This document shows, in pieces, positions 50,477 to 59,423 of a stretch of DNA of 64,000 bases (its first letter is position 1; every line of letters begins with the position of its first letter). A program made the translations under genes and the position numbers. The stretch is from Corallochytrium limacisporum (taxonomy: Eukaryota > Opisthokonta). The notes under the pieces are model-generated. The model worked only from the letters and a program-made list of their open reading frames with translations. It made no database searches and was not told the origin of the DNA. The DNA is taken from contig PDIP01000087.1 of assembly GCA_002811645.1 (NCBI GenBank), positions 59,457 through 123,456 on the forward strand, given 5' to 3'.

Positions 50477-50851
50477 ATGTCGGGCCGTATCAATCCTCGT
50501 CACACTTTTGGACCGGAACACGTCCGTCGGGTTCAGCGGCTGTACCGCCACAGCCTGAAGAATATCCTTAACTGGACTGTTATTCGCCAAGATTGGCGTG
50601 ATGAGGCCCTGAAACTGCGGGATCGCTTCGACGCCAACATGTACATCTACGACTACGATAAGGTACAGAAACTAGTCGAGGAAGGTGAAGCTGAATTGGA
50701 AAGCAAACGGCATCCTGAGCCTTACGTTCGTCCTTGGGATGACAAGGGCACCAAGTTTGAACGCAACATCCCTCCACCCGCTCATATCTGCGAAATGACC
50801 CCCGAGGAGGAGGCCTGGTACAATATGCGTCACCTGGAGAGCAAGAAGTGA
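50477..50851 (+). CDS. NDUFB9: Complex I accessory subunit NDUFB9 (B22, LYR protein)
   Basis: NDUFB9 is a LYR-motif accessory subunit of respiratory complex I that holds the mitochondrial acyl carrier protein on the matrix side. The 124-residue product has the LYR at 22-24 (HVRRVQRLYRHSLKNIL), the following WTVIRQDWRDEALKLRDRFD and the family tail with YVRPWDDKGTKFERN, PPPAHIC and EEEAWYNM. Length and order match. There is no cleaved leader, as is usual for the subunit. Confidence 0.9.
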   Translation: MSGRINPRHTFGPEHVRRVQRLYRHSLKNILNWTVIRQDWRDEALKLRDRFDANMYIYDYDKVQKLVEEGEAELESKRHPEPYVRPWDDKGTKFERNIPPPAHICEMTPEEEAWYNMRHLESKK

Positions 50852-51083
50852 AAGTGAAAATCGAATAATGCTATATCTTGATCCTGACTAGACCGATATC
50901 AGGTCGTGTTTTTTGCATGCAATGGACAAAAGTCACCCTTTTGTCAAAATGGCCATTAAACGAAACACAAAGGTAAGAATTTCACATGAAACCATCCTCT
51001 CTGTCATTTGTTTGATGACGACTATATTGGTGTGCTATTCTAGTTTATTTGCTCTTGCAATTTGTGACGGCGTTCTCCACTTG

Positions 51084-53486
51084 TCACAGCCTTTTCAGCG
51101 CGGGCAGTCCCAGAAGCTCGAGTCCCTGCCGCAATAGACTCACGGTCAGTCCAAAAACAACGTAGTGCGCATACGCTTCATTGGGAGCGGCATTAATCAA
51201 CGACGGACCAGACTGAACGCACCGATTTGACGCTTTAGCTAGCGCCAGCAGCGACGTTACGAAGACCACAGGCTCGCGCTTTGCAACAGACTCTCGAAGG
51301 GCGGCGTCGTGACGGCTAATCGTCTCGAGCAACCGTTGGGCGGAGTCGTTGATAAGCAGAGCGCAATCGCACGCGGACAGCATCTCACTAGTGATCGCAG
51401 GCGCGTATGGGTCGCCAGGGTGGTTGATCGGTGGGATTACTGACGTCGATATGGGCTCTGCCTCCTCCTGATCCAGAGCCCCATCATCGATTCTGAGCAG
51501 GTCGCGGTCCCCGTGTCGATCCCGCACCCGTTGCATGACACTGCATAGTCGTGAGTGTGTGTACTGCAAGTAGGCTCCACAGTCTTCCCCTGTAAGCTTT
51601 AGGACTGTTCCCCAGTCAAAATCGTAACCACGAATCCGCTGCTTCTTGAAGTCATGCACGACAATGCTAGACAGGGCAAGAGCGAGTGCCGTCTGCTGAG
51701 GATCGGTTACCAGGGCGTACCGCTCCGGATTCTGTTGCATGAGCTCATGACACCGGTCCTCTGCCTCAGACAGAATATCCCGGAGCAGTACGGATGTGCC
51801 TTTGCGCGTGGACATGCCACGGACCTGGCCAACGTGCACGCACTCCAGTGAAGCGGCGACGTCTGGGCGCTCGAGGGCCTGGAGCAGGGCGCGGAGTTGA
51901 CGAAAGTGCAGCTCCTGCTCACGCCCGACCACATAAAGCAGTGTGACGTCATCGGGCTTGAGTTCGGGATGATGGGACAGGGCGAGGTCGAAGCGCCGTT
52001 CTGCGTCCGCGACGTCACGCGCAATGTACACCGGTGTGCCATTGCCTCTGGCGAGTAGGGCTGGGGGCAGGTCACTGCTGTTGTTTTTCATTTCTGCTCC
52101 ATCTAGCTCTTTACCATTCTTGGTCTCCTTCATGTTTTCGGTTTGTATCTTATTTTTCTGATCCTGTCGGGACTGCTGATCACTGCGCACCAATCCTTGA
52201 TCGACTCTCTTCTGTCTCTGCCCTGCATTGAAGTGCACAACAGCGGCACCGTTTTCTTCCTCAGTGACTCTGCCCAGGGCCCGGAGACGCGTGATCGCGC
52301 GGTAAGCGTCTGGTTGGGCGTCACTCTCCGAAGCGATCTCGTCAAAGTGGACACCCAGAATCGCGTAAATATCCCGGTATTCATCTAGGCTCTGGTGGCG
52401 GTGTTGGGCCCACTGCAACATTAGGTCATGGTCCCTGGCCTCTAGTTTCTGCGTCATGCGCTCCACCAGGGTGGCGAACTCGGTGTCCTGTTCTGCAAGC
52501 CGCGTGCTATCAACGTAAATGCTGACTAAATCACGCAGTGTGAGCTTGAGCATTGTGTGACGAGACAGGTTTCTCCGGTGCAGTCCTGCACAGAGCACTC
52601 CATATTGTCTACCCCAGTCCCCCATGTAGTTCATGGCATGGACGGTAATGTGATGATGGCGGTGGTGCTTTTGTCGGTGCTCATGTTGATGATGAGGGAG
52701 AGCGCGATGTGGGCGCAGATGGTGATGTTCTAGCGGTATTGACGATGCTGGCTTAGCATGTTGTTGGACAGCAGCGCCATGGTCGGAAGAGTCAATAAAG
52801 TGATCGTCCTCCGGCCCGAGATCACGCAATTTCTTCAGTCCGCGCACGAGAAAGGCACCGAGCAGGGTTGATCGCAGGTGCCCGGCGTGAAACGGCTTAG
52901 CGATGTTCGGGCTCGAATACTCGACAATGTAATGGTGGCGCTGTTTCTTGTCGACGGGATCATTGTGATGGCCCTTCTTCTGCTGTTGTGGATCACCCAC
53001 AGTGGTGGATGAATGAGACAGCACAGACTGCTGTAGTCCACACATCACCTGTCCTTGGGGCTGCTGCATAAAATATTTAAGCACCCATTCAGCAAATGTT
53101 GCCCGCTTGATCTGAAGGTTTAGGATTGGACCCTGGGCAGATACGGATTCGATAACTTTTCTTGCACTGTCAGCCATTGGTGTTCTTGAGTCTGAATCTG
53201 TCTCCCACACTTTACAAAGCTGCGTTGAAATGGCCAATCCAAGCGATTTGACGTCCTTCGCTGGAATCTCGGCGTCGAGGCGGCGAACAATCCCGGCGAG
53301 CATTGGCGACCTGAGTGTCACGATTCCAGCATGGGCCGCATTGTTTGGGCGGGTCAGGCATTCCTGTACCATCCTTTCTGTTGCCATTGGCGTTGTTCTA
53401 TACTTTAACGTTGACTCCAGGATCTGTTGCACCGGTGCCGCCAGTACTCTTGCCACGTGGCGGCGTAGGAAGTGTTCTGCTGTCAT
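51084..53486 (-). CDS. RARS: Arginyl-tRNA synthetase, yeast/mitochondrial (RARS2) type, with His-rich insertion
   Basis: This class I synthetase charges tRNA-Arg. The 800-residue product has the HIGH motif as HAGH in EYSSPNIAKPFHAGHLRSTL (about 200-203), NYMGDWGRQYGVL, the VYIARDVADAERRFD block, and KMSKS-like MSTRKGT near 557. The DALR-type anticodon domain ends in LRQGLELLGLPALKRL. The SPNIAKPFHAGHLRST form is that of yeast RRS1 and human RARS2. Two insertions are unusual: a His/Arg-rich run at about 240-280 between HIGH and NYMGDWG, and a Lys/Gln/Asn-rich run at about 425-475. No clear mitochondrial leader is seen, so its compartment is unsure, and it may serve both. Confidence 0.92.
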   Translation of the reverse strand: MTAEHFLRRHVARVLAAPVQQILESTLKYRTTPMATERMVQECLTRPNNAAHAGIVTLRSPMLAGIVRRLDAEIPAKDVKSLGLAISTQLCKVWETDSDSRTPMADSARKVIESVSAQGPILNLQIKRATFAEWVLKYFMQQPQGQVMCGLQQSVLSHSSTTVGDPQQQKKGHHNDPVDKKQRHHYIVEYSSPNIAKPFHAGHLRSTLLGAFLVRGLKKLRDLGPEDDHFIDSSDHGAAVQQHAKPASSIPLEHHHLRPHRALPHHQHEHRQKHHRHHHITVHAMNYMGDWGRQYGVLCAGLHRRNLSRHTMLKLTLRDLVSIYVDSTRLAEQDTEFATLVERMTQKLEARDHDLMLQWAQHRHQSLDEYRDIYAILGVHFDEIASESDAQPDAYRAITRLRALGRVTEEENGAAVVHFNAGQRQKRVDQGLVRSDQQSRQDQKNKIQTENMKETKNGKELDGAEMKNNSSDLPPALLARGNGTPVYIARDVADAERRFDLALSHHPELKPDDVTLLYVVGREQELHFRQLRALLQALERPDVAASLECVHVGQVRGMSTRKGTSVLLRDILSEAEDRCHELMQQNPERYALVTDPQQTALALALSSIVVHDFKKQRIRGYDFDWGTVLKLTGEDCGAYLQYTHSRLCSVMQRVRDRHGDRDLLRIDDGALDQEEAEPISTSVIPPINHPGDPYAPAITSEMLSACDCALLINDSAQRLLETISRHDAALRESVAKREPVVFVTSLLALAKASNRCVQSGPSLINAAPNEAYAHYVVFGLTVSLLRQGLELLGLPALKRL

Positions 53487-54421
53487 CGGAGTTGAGGATT
53501 TCCGAAAACCTACCGTTGTTTCATGTCATGATGTCCAACACATGATGATTTGTGATGATACAAAAAAGTCCGTGATTTAGTTGACCAGTGGTAATCATGT
53601 CCGAGCACACGCTCGTTCGATCAGTTCAGTCCCTGCGCTCGCGTTCCGAACTTAGTGCATGCGAGGCACTCATATGACCGTCAGTAGGTATCATGTACAT
53701 CAACACAATAATCTAACGCTTACATACCCGACAGAAAATTGGGTTTACGGATAATCACATTCATGACATGACCAAAATGCCTGCAACCAATTACATCGCG
53801 AACGCACAGAGAGAGAGTGCGTGTGCATCCGGCGAAGCTCACAGTCTACCCCGCTCCCTTTCTTCCAGGTAGTCCGTACATCAGAGTACGGTCCGGCCCC
53901 GCAGAAGGGGGGGCGGAGGGTGGGTGGGATCCTGAGACCCCAGGGAGAGAGAGAGCGTGTTCGGACGTGGCGGTCGGGGCATGAAGAACGTTGACACGAA
54001 GGTGCGCCACCCTTTTATTGTTTTCTTTTGGTCTTTTTTGTCGAACTGGGATCATACCCAACGCTGAGTAGATTTTTTGCAACCCCCTTTCGGGGGGGGG
54101 GCCTTTCGCCCTTTGCCTTGGTTTTCGCTTCTTCCTGCCGCTGGCACAGCTTTGTGATATTCTTACTCGGGCACCAAGGGACGCGATCTGATCTCTGTGA
54201 TGCAGGTGTTGCTCCACCCAGCACTCTCTTCGATTCTTACCAGCTGGTGATCACTGAGAAAAGGTACTTGTAATTATTGGAACCGCTGGTCAATTTGATC
54301 TATCAATTGGACGGCTATTCTTCGTCACATTGTGTAGGCCCTATGCACTTGTGCTGCCGGTACGGAGTAGTCGGATCCAAACATTTCCCCCATACACACC
54401 GATAGAGAAACACAAACAAGA
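53487..54421. other. Divergent promoter region of ArgRS and the HSL-type hydrolase
   Basis: It has a GA-rich patch near 53945 and a G9 tract near 54093. No gene was recognised. Confidence 0.4.
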
Positions 54422-56635
54422 ATGACAGCCAAGGGCGCGACCGTGACCAACCCCAACATGACCAAGAGCGCCGGCAGTACCGGCCGGCCTGCAATAGCGA
54501 CTTCTAAGACTTCGGCCCACAGTCACTCAAAAGTCCCCATGCAGAGCAGCAATCTACGCAAGACAACTGTCGTAACTCCATACTACCGAAAATATCGCAC
54601 TGTGGGCCTGTGCCTCGCCGCTCGTGAACGTAGCGATGATCTCCTTCTCCGCTATATTTCGGCCAAGGCACCAAATCCCACTGAACTCGCAGGGGAGTGG
54701 GCGGGAATGCTGCCATATGACCGGCGCAGTGACGTCCGTGTCTTTTGGCAGGAGACTGACCAGGGCTACTGGCTCGGGCGCGCCTTTGTGCCAGGAGCAG
54801 GGACTAATCCCACTCACGGTTCGGGTTACAATATCTGGGGCAGGGCCGGACAGATTGAACGGAGGGAACGCTTCGACTGGGAGATAGCACCTTCTGCTGT
54901 TGATGCGAAGCCCGCCTTGATAATGCGCTATGACCGCTATTTGAACGGATCCAGCGCCATTGGACGCGTGGATGAGCTCCGTGTACTAGAGAATGGCGTT
55001 TTTGTAGGAATTTATCAGTCCCGGATCGCTTTACCGCCCTTTACGCGCGTCGCAAGCAGCACATCAGTGGAAGGCAAGGGTCAAGCCAGCGCAGGTCCTA
55101 TGTCGCGGTTCGAGGTATTTCTCTTGGGCGGACCGGTGTCCATGATGTGTCCCGGACCGGACGGTACTAGTGACAATGGCACAGGCGCGGCAGAAGCATC
55201 CACTTCGTCTGCTGGGGAGCCTGAGTTGGCAACGTGGACCAGCTCTCTAATCGATCCACATTTGGCGACAATCCGGCTCTGCCGCATTGTGACGACTCCG
55301 TTCCTGACGCGCCGTGTACTGACCGCGTTCCTGGCCTGGGTTGCCGGCTGGAAAACAGATTCGGGTATTATCCCACCAGCAACCCTGATGCGGGGCCCCC
55401 AGCCAGAGAGCATGGGAGACCGCGTCACTCGCAAGGCGTTGGCGTGGAGTATATCCATGGCACCAGGTTGGTTCAAGCGCCTGTGCCACGGTGCCGGGGA
55501 GTCGCGAACTTCGACTGTGCTGGAGTCAGACGGATTTGCCGACTCACAACAGTCTTTTCCAGGGCTTGACGAGGACCAACGTTTCCTGCTCGGCGTGATG
55601 ACCGTGCTGAAGCCCATTGATAAACTTTTGGAGTCGCCAATGCCTTCCAACGCTGAGCTCAGAAGAGTGCTGCGTCGAGTCGGTGAGCAGGCTGCCGGGT
55701 TTTCAATAGCCGACGCCACCGTTACACCGACAACGGTCGCAGGAGGGGCCGGACCCCGGGTGGCGTGGCTCTACACCCCGAATTGTCTACTGGACGGAGA
55801 TGGTAAACACAAGGACCAAGTTCGAGGCCTGGTTGTCTACTTCCACGGCGGAGGCTGGGTCCAGGGGGACCTACTGGGCTTTGACCCCTTCTGCCGCCAA
55901 CTTGCGGTGAGTGCCAAGGTTAAAGTTTTGTCCATCGACTATCGTCTTGCACCAGAAGATGTTTACCCGGCCGCCCTTGATGACTGCACCGCAGCCTTTC
56001 TGGATGCGGTGGCGCGGGCGGAGTCAGACTTCGGCTGCGATCCTGACCGTGTCGCTGTCGCTGGCGACAGTGCTGGCGGACACCTGGCCGCGACCGTTTG
56101 CCACCGCCTCGTGCAGGACACAGTAACGACGACGGACAAAATTCGCTCTACCGTGCTGGAGGATGCCAAGGGGAGCACCAAATTGTCGATGTTGATGGAT
56201 GACAACAAGCGGAAGGGACTGACTATGAAGCCAGCCGCCCAACTGCTCTTGTATCCTGTAACGGACTGCTATGACTGGTTCCCGAGCAGACTGGAGAACT
56301 ACCCAGGGCTCACTCTCGACGAAATGGTCCGCATGGAGGACACTTACTTTCCTCCGGATGTGGACCGCAAGCACCAATCGGTCAGCCCATTACACGCGCC
56401 CTCTTTCGAGGGACAGCCGCCTGCAGTCGTGCTCACTGCCGGATTTGACATTCTCCGCGACGAGGGCGTGGCGTACGCGGACCGTCTACGCGCAGCGGGA
56501 GTAAAGGTTGAACACTTACACGAGGCTGGCGCAGTGCATGGGTGTTGCCTGCAATTGGTCGCATACCGTCGGACAGTAGAGGAGATTGGACAGGCGTTGA
56601 ACATGCTGCTGAGCAATGCGGGCAAAGTTTATTGA
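54422..56635 (+). CDS. Alpha/beta hydrolase of the hormone-sensitive lipase family with a novel N-terminal part
   Basis: The 737-residue product ends in an HSL-type esterase/lipase domain (about 455-737). HGGGW at about 475-479 is the oxyanion motif, GDSAG at about 548-552 holds the serine, and FDILRDEG (about 674) and AVHGC (about 706) give the acid and histidine. Between them YRLAPEDVYPAALDDC is a family mark. These enzymes split acylglycerols or small esters. The first 430 residues are not a recognised domain; they contain a folded-looking stretch with WQETDQGYWLGRAFVP and YNIWGRAGQIERRERFDWEI. No signal peptide is seen, so it is likely cytosolic. Its substrate is unknown. Confidence 0.85.
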   Translation: MTAKGATVTNPNMTKSAGSTGRPAIATSKTSAHSHSKVPMQSSNLRKTTVVTPYYRKYRTVGLCLAARERSDDLLLRYISAKAPNPTELAGEWAGMLPYDRRSDVRVFWQETDQGYWLGRAFVPGAGTNPTHGSGYNIWGRAGQIERRERFDWEIAPSAVDAKPALIMRYDRYLNGSSAIGRVDELRVLENGVFVGIYQSRIALPPFTRVASSTSVEGKGQASAGPMSRFEVFLLGGPVSMMCPGPDGTSDNGTGAAEASTSSAGEPELATWTSSLIDPHLATIRLCRIVTTPFLTRRVLTAFLAWVAGWKTDSGIIPPATLMRGPQPESMGDRVTRKALAWSISMAPGWFKRLCHGAGESRTSTVLESDGFADSQQSFPGLDEDQRFLLGVMTVLKPIDKLLESPMPSNAELRRVLRRVGEQAAGFSIADATVTPTTVAGGAGPRVAWLYTPNCLLDGDGKHKDQVRGLVVYFHGGGWVQGDLLGFDPFCRQLAVSAKVKVLSIDYRLAPEDVYPAALDDCTAAFLDAVARAESDFGCDPDRVAVAGDSAGGHLAATVCHRLVQDTVTTTDKIRSTVLEDAKGSTKLSMLMDDNKRKGLTMKPAAQLLLYPVTDCYDWFPSRLENYPGLTLDEMVRMEDTYFPPDVDRKHQSVSPLHAPSFEGQPPAVVLTAGFDILRDEGVAYADRLRAAGVKVEHLHEAGAVHGCCLQLVAYRRTVEEIGQALNMLLSNAGKVY

Positions 56636-56740
56636 AGGCCAGAAAGTTTGCAATAGAAAGCTCTTAAACGGCTCTAAACTGAACACATGTACTGTGACCT
56701 TTAAGAAGTGATGGTGAGCGACGACAAGATCTCACCTAAG

Positions 56741-56746
56741 AATAAA
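56741..56746 (+). terminator. AATAAA polyadenylation signal of the HSL-type hydrolase
   Basis: AATAAA lies 106 bases past the stop codon in the 205-base convergent spacer before the SP-RING gene. Confidence 0.45.
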
Positions 56747-56840
56747 TGATGATGAAGTTCTTGCTACGATGACGTACAGGAAGTAATAAATAACGCGACG
56801 ACCAACATACAGACATGTCTACGGCGGCTGTATTTTGTCC

Positions 56841-58511
56841 TTAGTCCAAGAGCACAATGTCCTCCTGCGATTGCGATGGTTCCCCCGGCTCGTGGACTTC
56901 CCACCGCTTTGTCTGCTGATTGAAGTTGAGCCGGAGTGGGTGCTCCGCAGTGTTCCCATGCGCCTCGATCAGTGCCTTAATTTCTGGATCCACGACAAGG
57001 TCTTGAGTGCCACGGATAGGTCGGCTACAGATTGGACAATTGTCTCGCAGAGGCGCCTTCATATTACCCTCAATCAGTTTCTGCAGATCACGCGCTCTTC
57101 GCGTAGCCGCCCTCTCGGCGGGTGTCCGCTTCTGTCGTTTCGCGACGCGAGCCGCCTCCAATTGCCGCTCCCGGGACCGCTGGAGATCTTCAATCTCCGC
57201 TTGCTTCCTCTGTCGAAGGTAGTTCAGAAAGGCGTCGCGATCAAATACCTGCCCATGCCGACAACCCACTGCCCGGCACGGCATATGAATCGGCAGCCGC
57301 GTGATTGGATCGATGAGCTCTACTGTCTCCGCAGCTTCGACAAGGTCAGGTCCATCAGAGCTTGCAACTCCTCCGTAGATGTCGGACTGCCCAACTAACG
57401 ATTGATTGGATTGCAACTGTTGAAGAGGCATATGTCCCTGTTGTGCGCGTCTGCGCTGCAATGCGGTTGCAGCCGCCGCCGCCTCTGCAGCTGCCCTGGC
57501 CGCCGCAGAACGAACAGGTGTCGTGGCCGTCAAAGGTTGGGGCTGCGGCTCTGGGACGTACCCGGGGCTCAGCGGGCGGCCAGTGTCGAGAATGGACTGT
57601 AGCAGTGCATGGCCCGCGCCCCCATCGATCGTTACGCCGGAGCTTTGATGTGGCTGTGGCAGTGGTTCTGCGACAGCAGTGGAATTGTTGTCATTCGACG
57701 ACGACGGGGACCTGTCTTGCGGGGAACCACTAGGCAGAGACGGCCGAAGTGGTGACGATGGCGACCCAGAGGGTGGGATCTGTTCCGGATCTTGGCCCAC
57801 AGACCGGGACCCAGCCACAGCCTTCGCTCCCGATCCCAGACTCGATCTCGTTGACCCCTGAAGTCCCGATCCTGTCAACCCCGAAGCCACATTCATCCAA
57901 TTTCGGGTAGGATCCTTCCGCACCCCCGTTAGGAGACTCCGCAGCGAATTCTTTGTTAGGGCAAACTGGCGCTGCATGGTTCGACCCAAGTCCGATTCCG
58001 CTCCAGGAGCCCTGAGCGTCACTGAAATGTAACCCTTGAGCTCCCAGCGACTGACCTTGCCATCCAGGACCCGTTCCCGCAGGTCATAGTCTTTGGTGTC
58101 ATTGCCGCGCTTTACTGTAATGATCCACCTCCCGGTCTGGGGATGTGTGGTGATGCCACGGATCAGGCACACCCGTGCCTTATCCCACGCGTCCTTCGGA
58201 GGCGGGATCTTCTTGATGCGAACCAAAGCACCCGGTAATCCTTGCAAATTAAGAGGGTTTCCGTTAATGATCATCTCAATATCCTTGCAGTCCACAACAC
58301 ACGCAGCCATATCGTCCTTGATTAGGTCGTAGACGGAACGGACTGGGCTGTCCCTAACAGTAGAAGGCAACGATCCTGATGGCTCAGTACTACTATGGCT
58401 TCCTACCTCGGTAGCGCTATTATCAGTGTTGTACTGCGGCGACATGGTGTTATGCACTGACGTCAGTGATACTGTGCGCGGATGAATCGGGCGCTCTGTC
58501 GTAATCGCCAT
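56841..58511 (-). CDS. SP-RING (PIAS/Siz-type) protein, probable SUMO E3 ligase
   Basis: SP-RING proteins bind the SUMO E2 UBC9 and add SUMO to targets in the nucleus. From the ATG at 58511 the product is 556 residues. A PINIT-like folded part (about 45-165) with MIINGNPLNLQGLPGALVRI and WIITVKRGNDTKDYDLRER is followed by a Ser/Pro/Gln-rich linker. The SP-RING lies at about 395-500: ITRLPIHMPCRAVGCRHGQV, FDRDAFLNYL, then CPICSRPIRGTQDLVVDPEI. Between FLNYL and CPIC there is a basic insertion of about 55 residues (RQRKQAEIEDLQRSRERQL and so on) where relatives have about ten. Other MIZ-type proteins are an alternative. Confidence 0.85.
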   Translation of the reverse strand: MAITTERPIHPRTVSLTSVHNTMSPQYNTDNSATEVGSHSSTEPSGSLPSTVRDSPVRSVYDLIKDDMAACVVDCKDIEMIINGNPLNLQGLPGALVRIKKIPPPKDAWDKARVCLIRGITTHPQTGRWIITVKRGNDTKDYDLRERVLDGKVSRWELKGYISVTLRAPGAESDLGRTMQRQFALTKNSLRSLLTGVRKDPTRNWMNVASGLTGSGLQGSTRSSLGSGAKAVAGSRSVGQDPEQIPPSGSPSSPLRPSLPSGSPQDRSPSSSNDNNSTAVAEPLPQPHQSSGVTIDGGAGHALLQSILDTGRPLSPGYVPEPQPQPLTATTPVRSAAARAAAEAAAAATALQRRRAQQGHMPLQQLQSNQSLVGQSDIYGGVASSDGPDLVEAAETVELIDPITRLPIHMPCRAVGCRHGQVFDRDAFLNYLRQRKQAEIEDLQRSRERQLEAARVAKRQKRTPAERAATRRARDLQKLIEGNMKAPLRDNCPICSRPIRGTQDLVVDPEIKALIEAHGNTAEHPLRLNFNQQTKRWEVHEPGEPSQSQEDIVLLD

Positions 58512-59423
58512 CTGTTTCCGTATTTCACTTAGCGAATGCAATCCGCATTGTTCTACTATTCGCTTGCATTACTATTCAATTGCATGGTCAAACATTCCAA
58601 TTCTCTTCCACACGTTTGTTCACGCCCCGAAAAGCTAGTCACGAAACTTCTCCTTTCATCTGCGTAGTGTACTGTGCATCAAGTTCTAAGTTTACTTTCA
58701 CGTCACCGAAAGAATGTAGTTGCACGACTTCGATCCTCATCCAGATACAGTCTATGGCTCTTCCCTGTCGTCTACTTATAGAGATGTTGCGATGATCAAA
58801 GCTCATCAAAGAAAACTGATTAAAGGAAAAGCAATCTTTTCGGACCCGAAGCTCTCACAGCTTTTTCTGTGGTCTCGCCAACCCGCACACGATGCAACTC
58901 CCGGACTGGGCGCAGTGGCCGTTACTGGCATCGGAAGAGAGCGTGCTGGTCGGAGGAGGTAGTTGGGCAGTTTGAGGAGAGGTACTTTCGCTTTTGCGGC
59001 CCCCCCCTGTCCTCAACCCACTCTCCGCTGCGGCGCGCGAAAAACTTGGCCTCCTTATACCCCCATAAAATTGACTCCCGAACCCAGCGCAAATTTCGAT
59101 TCTGTGAGTTCATCTTCAGTTTCACAAATGGTGCAAAGTTTAGTGAACAAGTTTTGCATACCGTTCACCGCGATCACTAATTGAGTCGATGGGCGGTGTG
59201 AGTGCATACTAAATCGGGTGACTGCATGGATACAGGTGTCAAGAGGGTTTTGTAATTGCGTGGCTATTAAGTCTATGGTACGAGAAAGGGTTAATGGATT
59301 GGAAGCTTCCTTGGATTACTTGATCGTTGCTTCCTAACTAAGATGAGTATGTTCGAGAAGGAAACCAACCGTCACAAAGGAAATCAAAGAGATAATTGTC
59401 GTTGAGAGAGATCTACTCGGGGT
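58512..59423. other. Upstream region of the SP-RING gene and 3' flank of GPAT
   Basis: It contains an E2F-type site at 59035-59042 and a C7 tract near 59001. Short frames do not look coding. Confidence 0.4.
59031..59044 (-). promoter_or_regulatory. E2F-type site upstream of the SP-RING gene
   Basis: GCGCGAAA at 59035-59042 is TTTCGCGC on the minus strand, within a GGCGCGCGAAAAA context, 520 bases upstream of the SP-RING start codon. The distance weakens the link. Confidence 0.4.
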
